Source of the DNA: Desulfobacteraceae bacterium
GTDB taxonomy: Bacteria; Desulfobacterota; DSM-4660; Desulfatiglandales; Desulfatiglandaceae
NCBI GenBank assembly: GCA_030611815.1
Contig: JAUWPC010000041.1
Location: forward strand, 1-14,855
Length of the DNA stretch: 14,855 nt
Reading direction: 5' to 3'
Below, piece by piece: positions 14,277 through 14,855 of the stretch; within the stretch, counting starts at the first letter, position 1; the number at the start of each line of letters is the position of its first letter. The notes beneath the pieces are model-generated. The model was given only the letters and a program-made list of their open reading frames with translations. It was not told where the DNA came from and ran no database searches. The position numbers and the translations under genes were made by a program.

Positions 14277-14855
14277 ATGTCTGTGCGATACCAGTCCGTT
14301 CGGCAGTTCCTGGATGAACTTGCAGAAAATTGCCTCCTCCTTGCCCGTCATGGTCAAACCGACTGGAATGCCATGAATCTCATCCAGGGACAGCAGGACA
14401 GGCCCCTGAGCCCGGAGGGCTTCAGGCAGAGGAAAAACCTGTTTTTTGCCCTTCAAGAGGTTGGAATTGCCCGGATCTTCACCAGCACACTTGAGCGAAC
14501 AGTCGAGACAGCTCGTCCCTTAAGCAAGGAAAAAGACGTCCCGATCGAAACAGTGTCGGAACTCGATGAAGCCAGGCTCGGCGTTTTCGAGGGCGAGCAT
14601 AAGGTCAACTTTTCAGACGAGTTCTCCAGGCAAATGTACCGCGATTTCCTTAAAGACGAGATAAATGTTGTGCTCTCGGGCGGGGCTGAGAATCTCAGGA
14701 TGCTCGATCAACGCATCCTGCCCGCACTGGAAAAAATCATGCATGCCGTGACGGATTCCGGGCACACCTTGCTGGTGGGTCACCGCAATGTCAATAAGAT
14801 GATTGTGAAGAATCTACTGGGACTCACCATCGAAAAAGGATACAGGGTCGAACAT
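14277..14855 (+). CDS. Histidine phosphatase family protein (3' end beyond the window)
   Basis: 193 codons are visible and the frame is still open at the right edge. Histidine phosphatase superfamily (phosphoglycerate mutase-like) motifs are clear: LLARHGQTDWN (21-31) with the RHG nucleophile His, PLSPEGFRQ, IFTSTLERTVETARPL (second Arg), ELDEARLGVFEGE (the acid region), and LLVGHRNVNKMI with the second catalytic His. The spacing fits small-molecule phosphatases such as CobC/PhoE types. The ATG at 14277 is 23 bases after the CDP-alcohol transferase stop; the ggag at 14261-14264 is rather distant (12 bases). Membership in the phosphonate operon suggests it removes phosphate from a headgroup, lipid or sugar intermediate, but no substrate can be named from sequence. 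Confidence 0.9.
   Translation, partial: MSVRYQSVRQFLDELAENCLLLARHGQTDWNAMNLIQGQQDRPLSPEGFRQRKNLFFALQEVGIARIFTSTLERTVETARPLSKEKDVPIETVSELDEARLGVFEGEHKVNFSDEFSRQMYRDFLKDEINVVLSGGAENLRMLDQRILPALEKIMHAVTDSGHTLLVGHRNVNKMIVKNLLGLTIEKGYRVEH

Overview
The window looks like chromosomal DNA of a Gram-negative, deltaproteobacterial-type organism, most likely Desulfobacterota. This is inferred from the gene mix (YkgJ-type cysteine-cluster protein, FmdB zinc ribbon, HEAT-repeat protein with zinc ribbon), moderate GC, and intergenic DNA crowded with short tandem repeats and inverted-repeat elements. No rRNA, tRNA, CRISPR array or intact transposase was seen. Taxonomy cannot be proven from this stretch alone.

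Left part (1-5441): the 3' end of a TPR protein, a YkgJ-family CxxCxxCC protein (+), then a leftward block: an orphan 384-aa protein with faint kinase-fold resemblance, a zinc-ribbon/HEAT-repeat protein, and a translationally coupled pair (FmdB zinc ribbon, then an acidic 88-aa protein). Divergent from FmdB is an ATP-grasp protein. Convergent with that is a YjbQ/UPF0047 protein. The spacers hold an 8-bp tandem repeat, a 7-bp tandem repeat, and one end of a dispersed repeat that supplies the stop codon of the 88-aa gene.

Middle (5442-8760): an intergenic element of about 334 bp with ~50-bp terminal inverted repeats sits between yjbQ and a GT4 glycosyltransferase and abuts the Shine-Dalgarno sequences of both. 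Downstream of the glycosyltransferase are a small Cys-containing protein and infA (both read best from TTG starts). Between them is an AT-rich gene for an exported NlpC/P60-like protein whose catalytic Cys position is Asn. A ~144-bp inverted-repeat element lies in the 450-bp gap before the next operon.

Right part (8761-14855, continuing off the edge): a compact rightward phosphonate operon. It encodes LicD-family transferase, PEP mutase (aepX), phosphonopyruvate decarboxylase (aepY), a cytidylyltransferase / 2-aminoethylphosphonate (AEP) transaminase fusion (PntC type), a CDP-alcohol phosphatidyltransferase, and a histidine phosphatase. The inferred chain is PEP -> phosphonopyruvate -> phosphonoacetaldehyde -> AEP -> CMP-AEP. 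CMP-AEP could then be used by the CDP-alcohol transferase to make a phosphonolipid and/or by LicD to decorate a glycan. Having two candidate transferase sinks plus a phosphatase of unknown role makes this operon the most interesting part of the window.
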